The notes under the pieces are model-generated. The model saw only the letters and a list, made by a program, of their open reading frames with translations. It was not told the DNA's origin and made no database searches. Position numbers and translations under genes: made by a program. A DNA stretch of 64,000 bases from Terrisporobacter vanillatitrophus. Its GTDB lineage: Bacteria; Bacillota; Clostridia; Peptostreptococcales; Peptostreptococcaceae. Location of the stretch: contig NZ_CP154625.1 of NCBI RefSeq assembly GCF_051148895.1, forward strand, positions 3,534,001 through 3,598,000, written 5' to 3'. Below, one piece after another: positions 9,385 to 19,282 of the stretch (position 1 is its first letter; every line of letters starts with the position of its first letter).

Positions 9385-11812
9385 CACACCCTTTAAACCA
9401 AATATCTTCTATATATTCATTTATAGTTCTATCACTAGAGAAAGCTCCAGAATTTGCAATGTTTATAAGAGACATCTTGTTCCACTTGATTTTATCTTTA
9501 TAAAGATTATTTATTCTTTGTTGTGCTTCAGCATATTCATCAATATCTCTGAGAACAAAATATTCGTCATTATAAGTTATTAATGCATCATAAATTTCCC
9601 TACCTTCTTTTCCAAGACCAGGTATAAACCCATTAACCAAATCATCTACAACTCGTTTTAGTAACTTATTAGAATGATATAAATCTTTTGATGAATATCC
9701 ACCATATTTGTTGTAATCTAATACCTGCTTAGCACTAAGTCCAAATAAAAACATATTTTCTTTTCCTACCTGTTGGCATATTTCCACATTAGCTCCATCC
9801 AGTGTTGCCAATGTTAATGCTCCATTCATCATAAACTTCATATTACTAGTTCCTGATGCCTCCTTTGTAGTAGTTGAAATTTGTTCACTTACATTTGCTG
9901 CTGGTATAATTTTTTCTGCTAGTGATACCCCATAATTTTCTATAAATACAACTTTAATCTTGTCTTTTACTTTAGGGTCATTGTTTACTAAATTAGCAAC
10001 GCAATTTATTAATTTTATTATACATTTTGCTAAATAATATCCTGGTGCTGCCTTAGCTCCAAATATAAAAGTTCGCGGCTGAATATCTAATTCAATGTCC
10101 ACATTATCTAGTATTTCATGATACAAACAAAGTACATGTAAAATATTCATAAGTTGTCTTTTATAAGCATGAAGCCTTTTTACTTGAACATCAAATATGG
10201 AGTTAGGATCTATTGTTATCTTATTATATTCTTCTATATAGTTAGCCAGTTTTACCTTATTATTAAATTTTATCTCTTCTAATCGATTCAACACCTTTTC
10301 ATTATCCACAAACTTTTGTAATTCCTTCAAATGAGATGTATCTCTTATCCACTTATTCCCAATCAGTTCTGTTATTAAGCTGGCTAGTTCATGATTTGAA
10401 CTTATCAGCCATCTTCTATGAGCAATACCATTTGTTTTATTATTAAATTTATATGGTTCTTCTTCATAAAAATCATTTAATACTTCTTCTTTTAACAATT
10501 TAGTATGAAGCTGTGCCACACCATTTACACTATAGCTTGATACTATACATAAATTAGACATTCTAATTTCACCATCATACATAATAGCCATTCTTTTTAC
10601 TTTATCTTCTCTATAGCCCTTTTTTCTTAAATCATTAACATATCTTCTATTTATTTCTTCTATTATCATATATATTCTTGGTAGAAGTTTTTTCATAATA
10701 TCTTCTGACCATCTTTCCATTGCCTCACATAATATTGTATGATTTGTATAAGACATTACTTTAGTGGTTATGTTCCATGATTCATTCCAGGACAATCCTT
10801 CTTCATCTAATAATATTCTCATCATCTCTGGTATACACAACGCTGGATGAGTATCATTTATATGAATAGCAATTTTATTTGGCAACTCTTGTGATTTAAT
10901 TTTATATCTCCTACATTTTCTAAATATATCTTGAATTCCTGCACTAACAAAGAAATACTCTTGCTTTAATCTTAGTAGTTGACCTGCATAGTTCGAATCA
11001 TTTGGGTATAAAGTTTGAGAAATTTCTTCTGCATAATATTTGTATTTTAGTGCATCTTCATAACTAGCCGCCTGATTTTTAGCATTTAGAGATGATTTTC
11101 CAAAATCTCTTGTTGGTATTTCACTTTTCCATATTCTAAGTGTATTTATACATTCATTTCCATAGCCAATTATAGGTATATCATATGGCATTGCCATTAC
11201 AGGAATATAATCTCTATGAGTAATTTTCAGATTACCTTCATCATCTTCTTCCATGTTAATTTTTCCTTCATATTTTACCAATACTGCTCTATTGGGTCTA
11301 ACTATTTCCCAAGAATAAGAACTATTTATAAGCCAGTTATCTGGAACTTCTACTTGAGAATTGTTTACAAACTTCTGCTCAAATAATCCGTATTTATATC
11401 TTATTCCATATCCATGACCACTAATTCCTACAGAAGCCATGGAATCGAGAAAACAGGCTGCTAATCTTCCCAATCCTCCATTTCCTAGTGCTGGGTCTGG
11501 CTCTGCTTCAAATATCTCATCTAAATTTATTCCCAGTTCGTCTAGGCCTTGCCTTACAGTATCTTCAAATCCAAGATTTAATAAATTAGATTCTAATTGT
11601 CTCCCCAATAAAAATTCTATTGAAAAATAAAATACTGCTTTCTCTTGATATATTCTACTTCCTTCCCAGTCTTTTGAAATCATATCTTTTATAACATAGC
11701 ATAGTACATTAAAAAGCTCTTCATTACTTGCTTCTTCAAGAGTTTGAGCGTATAAGTTATTCATTTTCCTTCTGAAATGTTCTTTAAATCGCTTTTTATT
11801 TATTGTAATCAT
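9356..11812 (-). CDS. glgP: Glycogen phosphorylase
   Basis: 818 residues, normal family length. It releases glucose-1-phosphate from alpha-1,4 glucan chains using PLP. Visible: NGGLGRLAACFLDS near 111, IHINDTHPAL near 317, VKRLHAYKRQ near 544 and the PLP-binding lysine K659 in EASGTSNMKF, followed by TLDGANVEI. ATG at 11812 follows AAAGGGGCG and lies 12 nt after the glgA stop codon, so it is translated from the glgB-C-D-A-P transcript. Its 3' end overlaps the GH13 gene by about 29 nt, which implies coupled translation. Confidence 0.96.
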   Translation of the reverse strand: MITINKKRFKEHFRRKMNNLYAQTLEEASNEELFNVLCYVIKDMISKDWEGSRIYQEKAVFYFSIEFLLGRQLESNLLNLGFEDTVRQGLDELGINLDEIFEAEPDPALGNGGLGRLAACFLDSMASVGISGHGYGIRYKYGLFEQKFVNNSQVEVPDNWLINSSYSWEIVRPNRAVLVKYEGKINMEEDDEGNLKITHRDYIPVMAMPYDIPIIGYGNECINTLRIWKSEIPTRDFGKSSLNAKNQAASYEDALKYKYYAEEISQTLYPNDSNYAGQLLRLKQEYFFVSAGIQDIFRKCRRYKIKSQELPNKIAIHINDTHPALCIPEMMRILLDEEGLSWNESWNITTKVMSYTNHTILCEAMERWSEDIMKKLLPRIYMIIEEINRRYVNDLRKKGYREDKVKRMAIMYDGEIRMSNLCIVSSYSVNGVAQLHTKLLKEEVLNDFYEEEPYKFNNKTNGIAHRRWLISSNHELASLITELIGNKWIRDTSHLKELQKFVDNEKVLNRLEEIKFNNKVKLANYIEEYNKITIDPNSIFDVQVKRLHAYKRQLMNILHVLCLYHEILDNVDIELDIQPRTFIFGAKAAPGYYLAKCIIKLINCVANLVNNDPKVKDKIKVVFIENYGVSLAEKIIPAANVSEQISTTTKEASGTSNMKFMMNGALTLATLDGANVEICQQVGKENMFLFGLSAKQVLDYNKYGGYSSKDLYHSNKLLKRVVDDLVNGFIPGLGKEGREIYDALITYNDEYFVLRDIDEYAEAQQRINNLYKDKIKWNKMSLINIANSGAFSSDRTINEYIEDIWFKGCDEDVQNNII

Positions 11813-11824
11813 TAAATCGCCCCT

Positions 11825-13264
11825 TTAGCTTATTAAGCCATTAAATATTCTCATATAGTCTTGAGCTGATTTCTTCCAACTATTATCTGTATTCATTGCA
11901 TTTATAATTAGATTATTCCAAATGTTTTTATCTTGATACAGTGTAATTGCTTTTTGAAGAGTAAAGAACATTTCGTGAGCATTGTAATTAGTAAAACTAA
12001 ACCCATTTCCATCTCCTGTATATTTATTATAAGGAGTTACCGTATCTTTAAGTCCACCAGTTTCCCTTACTATAGGAATTGATCCATATCTCATTGCAAG
12101 CATCTGACCTATTCCACAAGGTTCATATAAAGATGGCATTAAGAAAATATCACATGCTGCATAGATTTGTTGTGCAAAAGCACTATCAAAAGTAATTCTT
12201 GCCGATAATTTATTACTAAAATTTGAATTATAATAATTAAACATAGACTGATATTGATGTTCACCTGTTCCAAGTACAACCATTTGTAAATTTTCTCTCA
12301 TAATCTCAGGCATCATATAATTAATTAAATCCAAACCTTTTTGTGAAGTTAATCTAGACACAATACCCACTAAAGGAATATTAGGATTGACTTCTAATCC
12401 GAGAATTTCTTGCAATTTTATTTTATTTTGTAGTTTTTTGTGTATACAACTAACATCAAATTTTTCAAATATAGCCTTGTCTGTAGCTGGGTCGTTTAAG
12501 TCATAGTCTATACCATTTAAAATACCCTCTAATTTATAAGAATTTGATTTTAAAAGCCCCTCTAGTCCTTCTCCATAAAAAGGTGTCTGTATTTCTTCTA
12601 CATAAGTTTTGCTTACAGTTGTGACTTTATCAGCAAATACAATACCAGCCTTCATAAAATTAACCTTTCCATAGAATTCTATATCCCCACTATTAAAATA
12701 ATCATAAGATATATCAAAAACATTTCCTAGCATATCTTTATTAAATATTCCTTGATACTGTAAATTGTGTATAGTATAAACAGTTTTTATATTTTTATAT
12801 TTCTTTAGATGCCCATAATCTTCTTTTAACAATAAAGGAATCATTCCTGTATGCCAATCATTTAAGTTCATCACATCTGGATAGAAATTTAGTTTTTCCA
12901 TAGATGATAATACTGCATTACTAAAAAAAGCAAATCTTTCTGGATCATCACCATGTCCGTATATACTTGGCTCATCAGACCTCTTAAAATAAAATTCATT
13001 GTCTATAAAGTAAAATGTAACTCCATCCAATTCCATAGTTTCCATGCCACAATACTGATTTCTCCAACCTACCTTTACACTAAATTCTGCAACTGGTTTA
13101 AATTTATCTTTTAAATATGTTGGTATGTTAGAATACTTTGGCATTATAACTCTTACATCAGCACCTTCCTTTTTTAGAGCCTTAGGAAGGGCATAGGATA
13201 CATCTCCTAGACCTCCTGTTTTTACAAATGGCCAGCATTCTGCCGTTACATAAAGTATCTTCAT
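11825..13264 (-). CDS. glgA: Glycogen synthase (ADP-glucose)
   Basis: 479 residues, a typical bacterial GT5 enzyme that adds glucose from ADP-glucose to the growing alpha-1,4 chain. The KTGGLGDV motif (K15) near the N-terminus binds ADP-glucose; the C-terminal half has SRLTSQKGLDL and EPCGIGQMLAMRYG, containing the conserved catalytic glutamate. ATG at 13264 follows AAAAGGGGGAG. It sits between glgD and glgP with gaps of 21 and 12 nt. Confidence 0.96.
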   Translation of the reverse strand: MKILYVTAECWPFVKTGGLGDVSYALPKALKKEGADVRVIMPKYSNIPTYLKDKFKPVAEFSVKVGWRNQYCGMETMELDGVTFYFIDNEFYFKRSDEPSIYGHGDDPERFAFFSNAVLSSMEKLNFYPDVMNLNDWHTGMIPLLLKEDYGHLKKYKNIKTVYTIHNLQYQGIFNKDMLGNVFDISYDYFNSGDIEFYGKVNFMKAGIVFADKVTTVSKTYVEEIQTPFYGEGLEGLLKSNSYKLEGILNGIDYDLNDPATDKAIFEKFDVSCIHKKLQNKIKLQEILGLEVNPNIPLVGIVSRLTSQKGLDLINYMMPEIMRENLQMVVLGTGEHQYQSMFNYYNSNFSNKLSARITFDSAFAQQIYAACDIFLMPSLYEPCGIGQMLAMRYGSIPIVRETGGLKDTVTPYNKYTGDGNGFSFTNYNAHEMFFTLQKAITLYQDKNIWNNLIINAMNTDNSWKKSAQDYMRIFNGLIS

Positions 13265-13285
13265 CTATTCTCCCCCTTTTTACTT

Positions 13286-14416
13286 CTAAAGCTTCTGATT
13301 CTTTTCTATGACCATAGGGTAGTCCTTATCTCCTTTTAATTCTTTTCCTTTTGAGATGATAATATTTTTATCAAATATAACATTTTCTAAAACTACTCCT
13401 GGCTCTATTTTACAATTTTGCATTATAACACAGTTTCTTAGTATGGCCCCTCTTCCTACTTCAACTTTTCTAAATAATGTACAGTGTTCAACAGTTCCAT
13501 CAATTTTACAACCTGTAGCCACAAAGGAATTTTTTACTTCAGCATTTTTCATATATATGGTTGGTGCTTGACTTTTATCCTTAGTAAATATTTTTCTTTC
13601 TGAGTTAAATAACTCTGTTGATACATCCTTTTTTAATATCTCTTTGCTTGCCTCAGCATAACTTTGAATTGAATTTATACATTTTAAATAATTTTTAAAT
13701 TCAAATCCCCCAACTTGCATATTAGAAATTTCTCTTTTAATATAGTCTTCAAAATATGAATGAGTTCCTAAGCTTGCTATTTTATATATGCATTTAATAA
13801 AATCCGTTCTTTTCATAATATAAGTTTCCATAGATATGTTGGCGCTAGGAAAAGCTCCTATATTGCCACCTATGTTTAAAACCCTATAATTACTATCCAT
13901 ATTTAACGTCATGCATCCCAAGAAATCATCATCTGCATTTGTGACATGTTTGTATATAACAGTAATATCATTTTTTGATTGTTTATGATATTTAAGCGCT
14001 TCTTTATAATCCACGCTACATAACATATATCCTGGCGTAATAAGTATATATTCCTCTTTGCTTCTCTCTATATAATCTATATTAGCTAATATGGAATATA
14101 CATCTCCTGTTCTAAAGCCATAATTATTGTTATACTTTGTATTTTCTGGACTGAAAATATAAAGTCCACCTTTCTTCCTGCTTAAATCCCAGTCTTTTCC
14201 ACTACCCAAGTGATCTGTTAAGGATCTATATTTTTCTTTAGCATAAATTCCAACATTAGTAATATCCGAATTTACCATGTTAGACAAGACAAAATCTATA
14301 ATTCTATACCTACCTGCAATTGGAGTAGATGCTAGCGGTCTTGCATAATTTAATATATTTATATTTGGATTTCCTTTTTTGTCAAGATTAATTAATCCCA
14401 TACATTTATTTTTCAT
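13286..14416 (-). CDS. glgD: Glucose-1-phosphate adenylyltransferase-like regulatory subunit GlgD
   Basis: 376 residues, related to GlgC but without its catalytic GG-x-G-x-RL loop: the N-terminus reads MGLINLDKKGN where GlgC has LAGGQGSRLG. It keeps PIAGRYRIIDFVLSNMVNS and a C-terminal left-handed beta-helix with hexapeptide-like repeats. In Firmicutes GlgD forms a hetero-tetramer with GlgC and raises its activity. ATG at 14416 follows AAAAGGAGAAAG. It lies directly after glgC (15-nt gap), which matches the usual glgC-glgD order. Confidence 0.94.
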   Translation of the reverse strand: MKNKCMGLINLDKKGNPNINILNYARPLASTPIAGRYRIIDFVLSNMVNSDITNVGIYAKEKYRSLTDHLGSGKDWDLSRKKGGLYIFSPENTKYNNNYGFRTGDVYSILANIDYIERSKEEYILITPGYMLCSVDYKEALKYHKQSKNDITVIYKHVTNADDDFLGCMTLNMDSNYRVLNIGGNIGAFPSANISMETYIMKRTDFIKCIYKIASLGTHSYFEDYIKREISNMQVGGFEFKNYLKCINSIQSYAEASKEILKKDVSTELFNSERKIFTKDKSQAPTIYMKNAEVKNSFVATGCKIDGTVEHCTLFRKVEVGRGAILRNCVIMQNCKIEPGVVLENVIFDKNIIISKGKELKGDKDYPMVIEKNQKL

Positions 14417-14431
14417 AATATCTTTCTCCTT

Positions 14432-15580
14432 TTAAGCTTCAACCTTTTTTTTAGCATTAACTACCTCATATTCTGATACAACACTTATTTCATTAGTATC
14501 ACTTTTTATTACTGCATTATCATTGATTACTGCTCCTTCTGCTATCATTGCTTTTTCTATTACTACATTTTTACCTATAGTAACATTTGGCATTATTACA
14601 GAATTTCTAATGATACTTCCCTCTCCAACATCAACCTTATGTGATAAAACTGTATTTTCAACAGTTCCTAGAACTGAGCAACCATCTGCTATTAAAGCTT
14701 CTTTTATACTGGCATTTTCACCAATGTATTGTGGAGGAAGGTCCATAGTATTTGTATATATAGCCCAATTTGAATCACTTAAGTCTATAGCTTCTGGAGT
14801 TTTAATTAAGTCCATATTGGCTTCCCATAAACTTTGTATAGTACCTACATCTCTCCAATAACCTTTAAAAGAATAGGCATACATTTCTTTATTATCTTTT
14901 AACATTGCTGGTATTACATCTTTTCCAAAATCATCAAAGCATTCTTTTGTTTTTTTAGCTCTTAAAAAATATTCTCTTAATGTCTTCCAGTTAAATATAT
15001 ATACACCCATAGATGCTAAGTTACTTTTTGGATTTTGTGGTTTTTCTTCAAATTCGTATATTTTTTTATTATCATCTGCATTCATTATTCCAAATCTACT
15101 TGCCTCATACCACGGAACTTCTATAACTGCTATTGTAACTTCTGCTGTCTTTTCCTTATGGAACTCCAACATTTTGCTATAATCCATTTTATAAATATGA
15201 TCGCCAGATAAAATTAATACATATTCTGGATCATAATCATCTATAAAGTTCATATTGTTATATATTGCATTGGCTGTACCATTGAACCAATGGCCTTCTT
15301 TTTCACCCATATATGGTTGAAGTATATATACCCCACCATTTATTCTATCTAAATCCCAATGACTTCCCATTCCAATATGGGAGTTTAATATTCTCGGTCT
15401 GTATTGTGTAAGTACTCCAACTGTATCTATCCCCGAATTAGAACAATTGCTTAAAACAAAATCTATAATTCTATACTTTCCCCCAAATGATACTGCTGGC
15501 TTAGCTATTCTTTTTGTAAAAACGCCCAACCTTGAGCCTTGCCCCCCAGCTAAAATCATTGCTAGTACCTCTTGTTTCAT
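14432..15580 (-). CDS. glgC: Glucose-1-phosphate adenylyltransferase (ADP-glucose pyrophosphorylase)
   Basis: 382 residues. Makes ADP-glucose from ATP and glucose-1-phosphate, the committed step of glycogen synthesis. The catalytic loop LAGGQGSRLG is at 10-19, with FGGKYRIIDFVLSN after it, LSGDHIYKMDY for metal and substrate binding, and FEEKPQNP. The C-terminal part is the left-handed beta-helix used for oligomerisation. ATG at 15580 follows AAGGGGGAATC. It lies between glgB and glgD. Confidence 0.96.
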   Translation of the reverse strand: MKQEVLAMILAGGQGSRLGVFTKRIAKPAVSFGGKYRIIDFVLSNCSNSGIDTVGVLTQYRPRILNSHIGMGSHWDLDRINGGVYILQPYMGEKEGHWFNGTANAIYNNMNFIDDYDPEYVLILSGDHIYKMDYSKMLEFHKEKTAEVTIAVIEVPWYEASRFGIMNADDNKKIYEFEEKPQNPKSNLASMGVYIFNWKTLREYFLRAKKTKECFDDFGKDVIPAMLKDNKEMYAYSFKGYWRDVGTIQSLWEANMDLIKTPEAIDLSDSNWAIYTNTMDLPPQYIGENASIKEALIADGCSVLGTVENTVLSHKVDVGEGSIIRNSVIMPNVTIGKNVVIEKAMIAEGAVINDNAVIKSDTNEISVVSEYEVVNAKKKVEA

Positions 15581-15614
15581 TCAGATTCCCCCTTATTCAA
15601 GTTCAATTAATATC

Positions 15615-17507
15615 TTAATTTATTTTAAGCTTTATAAAAGTAGCTCCTAATGGTGGTACTTTTATTTTTATATGATAAGGTTTATTATGCCATTTCTCAT
15701 CTACAGCAAATAAATCAGCATTTTTCATAGTTTGATTAGATCCCCAGTATTTCTCATCATCACTATTAAATACTTCTTCATATGTACCTAAATAAGGAAC
15801 CCCCACCTTGTAATCATAATAAACAACAGGTGTAAAGTTTAAAACAACTATGATAAATTCTTCTTCATCCTTACCTTTTCTCATTAATGTGACTATACTT
15901 TTTTCTTCATTATGTGGATCAATAAAGTCAAATCCTTTATAAGAATTGTCCACCTCATATAAAGATTTTTCAGCTATATAAAAATAATTTAAGTCCTTTA
16001 CAAAAGCTTTAGTTTTAGCATGTTGCTCTCTATCTAATAACTGCCATTCCAAGCCATAAGCATATCTCCATTCAAGCCCTTGACCAAATTCTCCACCCAT
16101 AAACAATAGTTTTTTACCTGGATGTATCATGTAATAAGAATATAGTAATCTTAAACTAGCAAATCTTTGCCATTCATCCCCTGACATTTTATCCAATAAT
16201 GATTTTTTACCATGAACAACTTCATCATGAGAAAGTGGTAAAATAAAGTTTTCTGAGAATGCATACATGAATGAAAAAGTTATTAAATTATGATGATGCT
16301 TTCTATATATAGGATTCATCTCCATATATTTTAAAGTATCATTCATCCATCCCATATTCCATTTATAGCTAAATCCTAATCCACCTAAATAAGTAGGTGA
16401 GGTAACCATTGGCCATGATGTTGATTCTTCAGCTATAATTAATGGATTTTTTATATTTTCATATATAACTTTATTTAATCGTCTTAGAAAATCTATTCCT
16501 TCTATATTCTCTCTTCCTCCATATTGATTCGGTCTCCAATCACCTATATCATAGTCCAAATATAAAATAGAACTAACAGCATCTACTCTAATGCCATCCA
16601 CATGAAATTCTTTAAACCAATACATTACATTTGATAGCAAAAAACTATTAACCTCAGGTTTCCCTAAATCAAAATGAACTGTTCCCCAACCTAAATTTTC
16701 TGCCTTTAGTGGATCTGCATATTCAAATTGTGGTGAGCCATCAAATCTATATAAACCATGAATATCCTTGCAGAAATGACTGTATGCAAAATCTAATATA
16801 ATCCCTAAATTATTTTCATGACATTTATCTATAAAAGCTTTAAATTCATTTGGATTGCCATGTCTACTTGTAGTTGCATAATATCCTATCGTCTGATACC
16901 CCCAACTCATATCTAAGGGATGCTCTGTTATGGGCATCAATTCTATATGTGTATAACCCATATTTTTTACATAATCAATCATTTCATATAATTCTTCAAA
17001 AGAGAAAAACTTTCCATCCCATTTTCTCTTCCAAGAACCAAGGTGAACCTCATATATATTCATGGGCTCATTATTAAGTGCCTTTTTATTTTTCTCTTCA
17101 AAATATTTTTCATCTTTCCAATCATAATTTTTTCCTTCATACACTATTGATGCTGTTTTAGGTCTCAATTCAGAAAAGGTACCATATGGATCTGATTTTA
17201 ATCTACTTACATTATCACATCCAATCACATTGTATTTATAAATATCTCCTTCCTCTAAATCAGTAGTAAATATTGACCAAATACCACTGTCATACATATT
17301 TTCTAAAGGATGAGATGTTTCATTCCAACCGTTGAAATCTCCTACTAAATATATAGCTTTTGCATTAGGTGCCCATACAGCAAAAGACTTTCCAACTTCA
17401 TCTTTATCCTCTGCTTTATGATTTCCAAGAAATTTATAACTATCTAAAGAATTTCCCGAAATAAAATTGTCTATTTTTTCTTTTGTAATTATGTCTAAAT
17501 ATTTAAT
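15615..17507 (-). CDS. glgB: 1,4-alpha-glucan branching enzyme with an apparent ATT start
   Basis: Introduces alpha-1,6 branches into glycogen. Read from ATT at 17507 the protein has 630 residues: a CBM48 N-terminal domain (SFAVWAPNAKAIYLVGDFNGWN), then a GH13 barrel with nucleophile D309 in DGIRVDA, acid/base E360 in IIAEES and LSHDEVVHG. The frame is closed by TAG just upstream and holds no ATG, GTG or TTG before ATG 17297, which would remove most of CBM48. ATT 17507 follows AGGGGGG with a 6-nt gap, an ideal ribosome site. Region I reads LDFAYSHF rather than the usual DWVPAHF. First gene of the glg operon. Confidence 0.93.
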   Translation of the reverse strand: MKYLDIITKEKIDNFISGNSLDSYKFLGNHKAEDKDEVGKSFAVWAPNAKAIYLVGDFNGWNETSHPLENMYDSGIWSIFTTDLEEGDIYKYNVIGCDNVSRLKSDPYGTFSELRPKTASIVYEGKNYDWKDEKYFEEKNKKALNNEPMNIYEVHLGSWKRKWDGKFFSFEELYEMIDYVKNMGYTHIELMPITEHPLDMSWGYQTIGYYATTSRHGNPNEFKAFIDKCHENNLGIILDFAYSHFCKDIHGLYRFDGSPQFEYADPLKAENLGWGTVHFDLGKPEVNSFLLSNVMYWFKEFHVDGIRVDAVSSILYLDYDIGDWRPNQYGGRENIEGIDFLRRLNKVIYENIKNPLIIAEESTSWPMVTSPTYLGGLGFSYKWNMGWMNDTLKYMEMNPIYRKHHHNLITFSFMYAFSENFILPLSHDEVVHGKKSLLDKMSGDEWQRFASLRLLYSYYMIHPGKKLLFMGGEFGQGLEWRYAYGLEWQLLDREQHAKTKAFVKDLNYFYIAEKSLYEVDNSYKGFDFIDPHNEEKSIVTLMRKGKDEEEFIIVVLNFTPVVYYDYKVGVPYLGTYEEVFNSDDEKYWGSNQTMKNADLFAVDEKWHNKPYHIKIKVPPLGATFIKLKIN

Positions 17508-17544
17508 TTTAATCCCCCCTAAATGCTAATATTTTGTGTATCTT

Positions 17545-17573
17545 ATTATACTTATACTTCTATTAAAATATGA
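17545..17573 (-). promoter_or_regulatory. Candidate promoter of the glg operon
   Basis: On the minus strand a perfect -10 TATAAT (17550-17545) is preceded at 18 bp by TTCATA, a 4/6 match to the -35 consensus. Transcription would start near 17538, giving a leader of about 30 nt before the glgB start. Confidence 0.4.
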
Positions 17574-17733
17574 ATCCCCCTTTTTTTATTACTGATTTAA
17601 CAGATTCTTTATTTTAATTTATACGAATTATAATTCGTCCTTAAGCTAACAATTATTTTTTTTTAAGATTAATTGTATATTAATTCAGTAAAAATTTCCA
17701 TATATATTTTTTTAATTGTACAGCTTTTTAAAT

Positions 17734-17772
17734 AAAAAAATACTCTATAGATACATATCTCTAGAGTATTTT
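17734..17772 (-). terminator. Terminator after the SPFH gene
   Basis: Stem AAATACTCTATAG with CTCTAGAGTATTT (one mismatch) followed on the minus strand by a T-rich tract. It begins 7 nt after the SPFH stop codon and separates that gene from the glg promoter region. Confidence 0.65.
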
Positions 17773-17778
17773 AGTTAA

Positions 17779-18732
17779 TTATTTATTATTTTTATCGCTA
17801 CTTAAGACTTCTTTAATTCCTTTAAAAGAACCTAAGAAATTAACTGCCTCTGATGGAAGTACTAGCTTAGTAGAATCACTTTCTGCAAGTTTTTCTAACG
17901 CTTCCATAGACTTAAGTGCTAACATATTATCATCAATATCAGATTCTTTCATTGCTTTGAATACATTTTTAATTATAGTAGATTCACCTTCTGCATTAGC
18001 TTGTGCAATTTGTCTTATAGATTCAGCTTCACCTTCTGCTCTAAGTATACGAGATTCTTTTTCCCCTTCTGCTTCTCTAACCATAGCCTCTTTTTTAGCT
18101 TCTGCTCTAAGTATTGCTGATTGCTTTTCTCCTTCTGCTTGAAGTATTGATGCTGCCTTATTTCCTTCTGCTTGAAGTATTGACTCTCTTCTTTCTCTTT
18201 CTGCTCTCATTTGTTTTTCCATAGCAACTTGTATATCATGTGGTGGCATTATGTTTTTAAGTTCTACTCTGTTGACTTTTATACCCCATTTATCAGTTGC
18301 TTCGTCTAGTATAGATCTCATCTTTGTATTGATTAAATCTCTAGATGTTAAAGTTTCATCTAAATCCAACTCACCAATTATATTTCTAAGAGTTGTGGCA
18401 GTTAAGTTTTCTATAGCAGATATTGGATTTGCTATTTCAAATACATATCTAATAGGATCAGTTACTTGGAAATAAACTACTGTATCTATTTGCATAGTAA
18501 CATTGTCTTTTGTTATAACTGCTTGTGGTGGAAAATCAACAACATTTTCTCTTAAATCAATAACATATGCCATTTGATCTAAAAATGGTATTAAGAAATG
18601 AACACCTGTATCAGCTTTTTTATGGAACTTACCAAGTCTCATTACTATACCAACTTTTGATTGTTTAATAACTTTCACACAACTTAAACTTAATACTACT
18701 ACTATTAGTATTATAACTACTAATTTTATCAT
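17779..18732 (-). CDS. SPFH/Band-7 stomatin-like membrane protein
   Basis: 317 residues. One N-terminal membrane segment (about 2-20), an SPFH domain (about 20-190; ERRESILQAEG after it), then an Ala/Glu-rich coiled-coil with repeated AEGE units and a C-terminal tail. Stomatin/slipin proteins form oligomeric cages in membrane microdomains and affect membrane-protein quality control. The nfeD-like gene upstream (42-nt gap, same strand) is the classical partner, so the two form a STOPP-type operon. ATG at 18732 follows AAAAAGGAGAAAAG. Confidence 0.9.
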   Translation of the reverse strand: MIKLVVIILIVVVLSLSCVKVIKQSKVGIVMRLGKFHKKADTGVHFLIPFLDQMAYVIDLRENVVDFPPQAVITKDNVTMQIDTVVYFQVTDPIRYVFEIANPISAIENLTATTLRNIIGELDLDETLTSRDLINTKMRSILDEATDKWGIKVNRVELKNIMPPHDIQVAMEKQMRAERERRESILQAEGNKAASILQAEGEKQSAILRAEAKKEAMVREAEGEKESRILRAEGEAESIRQIAQANAEGESTIIKNVFKAMKESDIDDNMLALKSMEALEKLAESDSTKLVLPSEAVNFLGSFKGIKEVLSSDKNNK

Positions 18733-18774
18733 ACACTTTTCTCCTTTTTATTAATTTATAGTTAAATTTATTAT

Positions 18775-19230
18775 TTACTTCTCTTCTTGATTATCAGTAG
18801 GTTTTACAACTAGTTTAACACCCTCTATTCTTATTACCTTAACCAGTTGTCCAGCTTCAATTTTTTCATTATTCTCTGATATTGCAGTCCAATCTTCTCC
18901 CGTCAATGTTACAATACCTGTCATATAAGGAAGTATTTCTACTTTAACTACACCTTTTTTTTGCTCTATTCCTTGTAAATTTGTATTATATTTAAATGTC
19001 TTATCTTTATCTACAAAATACTTTGTAAATATAACTAATAAAGTAATTGAAATAGCCGCAAATAATGCAATTTGAATTATTATACTTTCTATAAAAGTGC
19101 TTAAAACCATTAAAATTAAAGCACCTATACTAAACCATACTAGAGTTAAACTTGTTGTCATTAATTCAGCTATTCCAAATGCTACTGCAACAATTAACCA
19201 AACTGTATTCATAATATCCCTCTTCTCCAT
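18775..19230 (-). CDS. NfeD-like membrane protein
   Basis: 151 residues. Three or four hydrophobic segments fill about 8-72 (VWLIVAVAFGIAELMTTSLTL, with two more after it), then a soluble OB-fold from about 88 (GVVKVEILPYMTGIVTLTGEDWTAI, VKVIRIEGVKLVV). This short form lacks the ClpP-like protease domain of long NfeD proteins and is always partnered with an SPFH protein, here the gene just downstream. ATG at 19230 follows AGAAGAGGGATATT; AGAGGG is a good ribosome site. Confidence 0.88.
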   Translation of the reverse strand: MEKRDIMNTVWLIVAVAFGIAELMTTSLTLVWFSIGALILMVLSTFIESIIIQIALFAAISITLLVIFTKYFVDKDKTFKYNTNLQGIEQKKGVVKVEILPYMTGIVTLTGEDWTAISENNEKIEAGQLVKVIRIEGVKLVVKPTDNQEEK

Positions 19231-19282
19231 TTAGAAATTCATTTACTTTATACTAGTATAACAATATAAATATTGGTAATAG

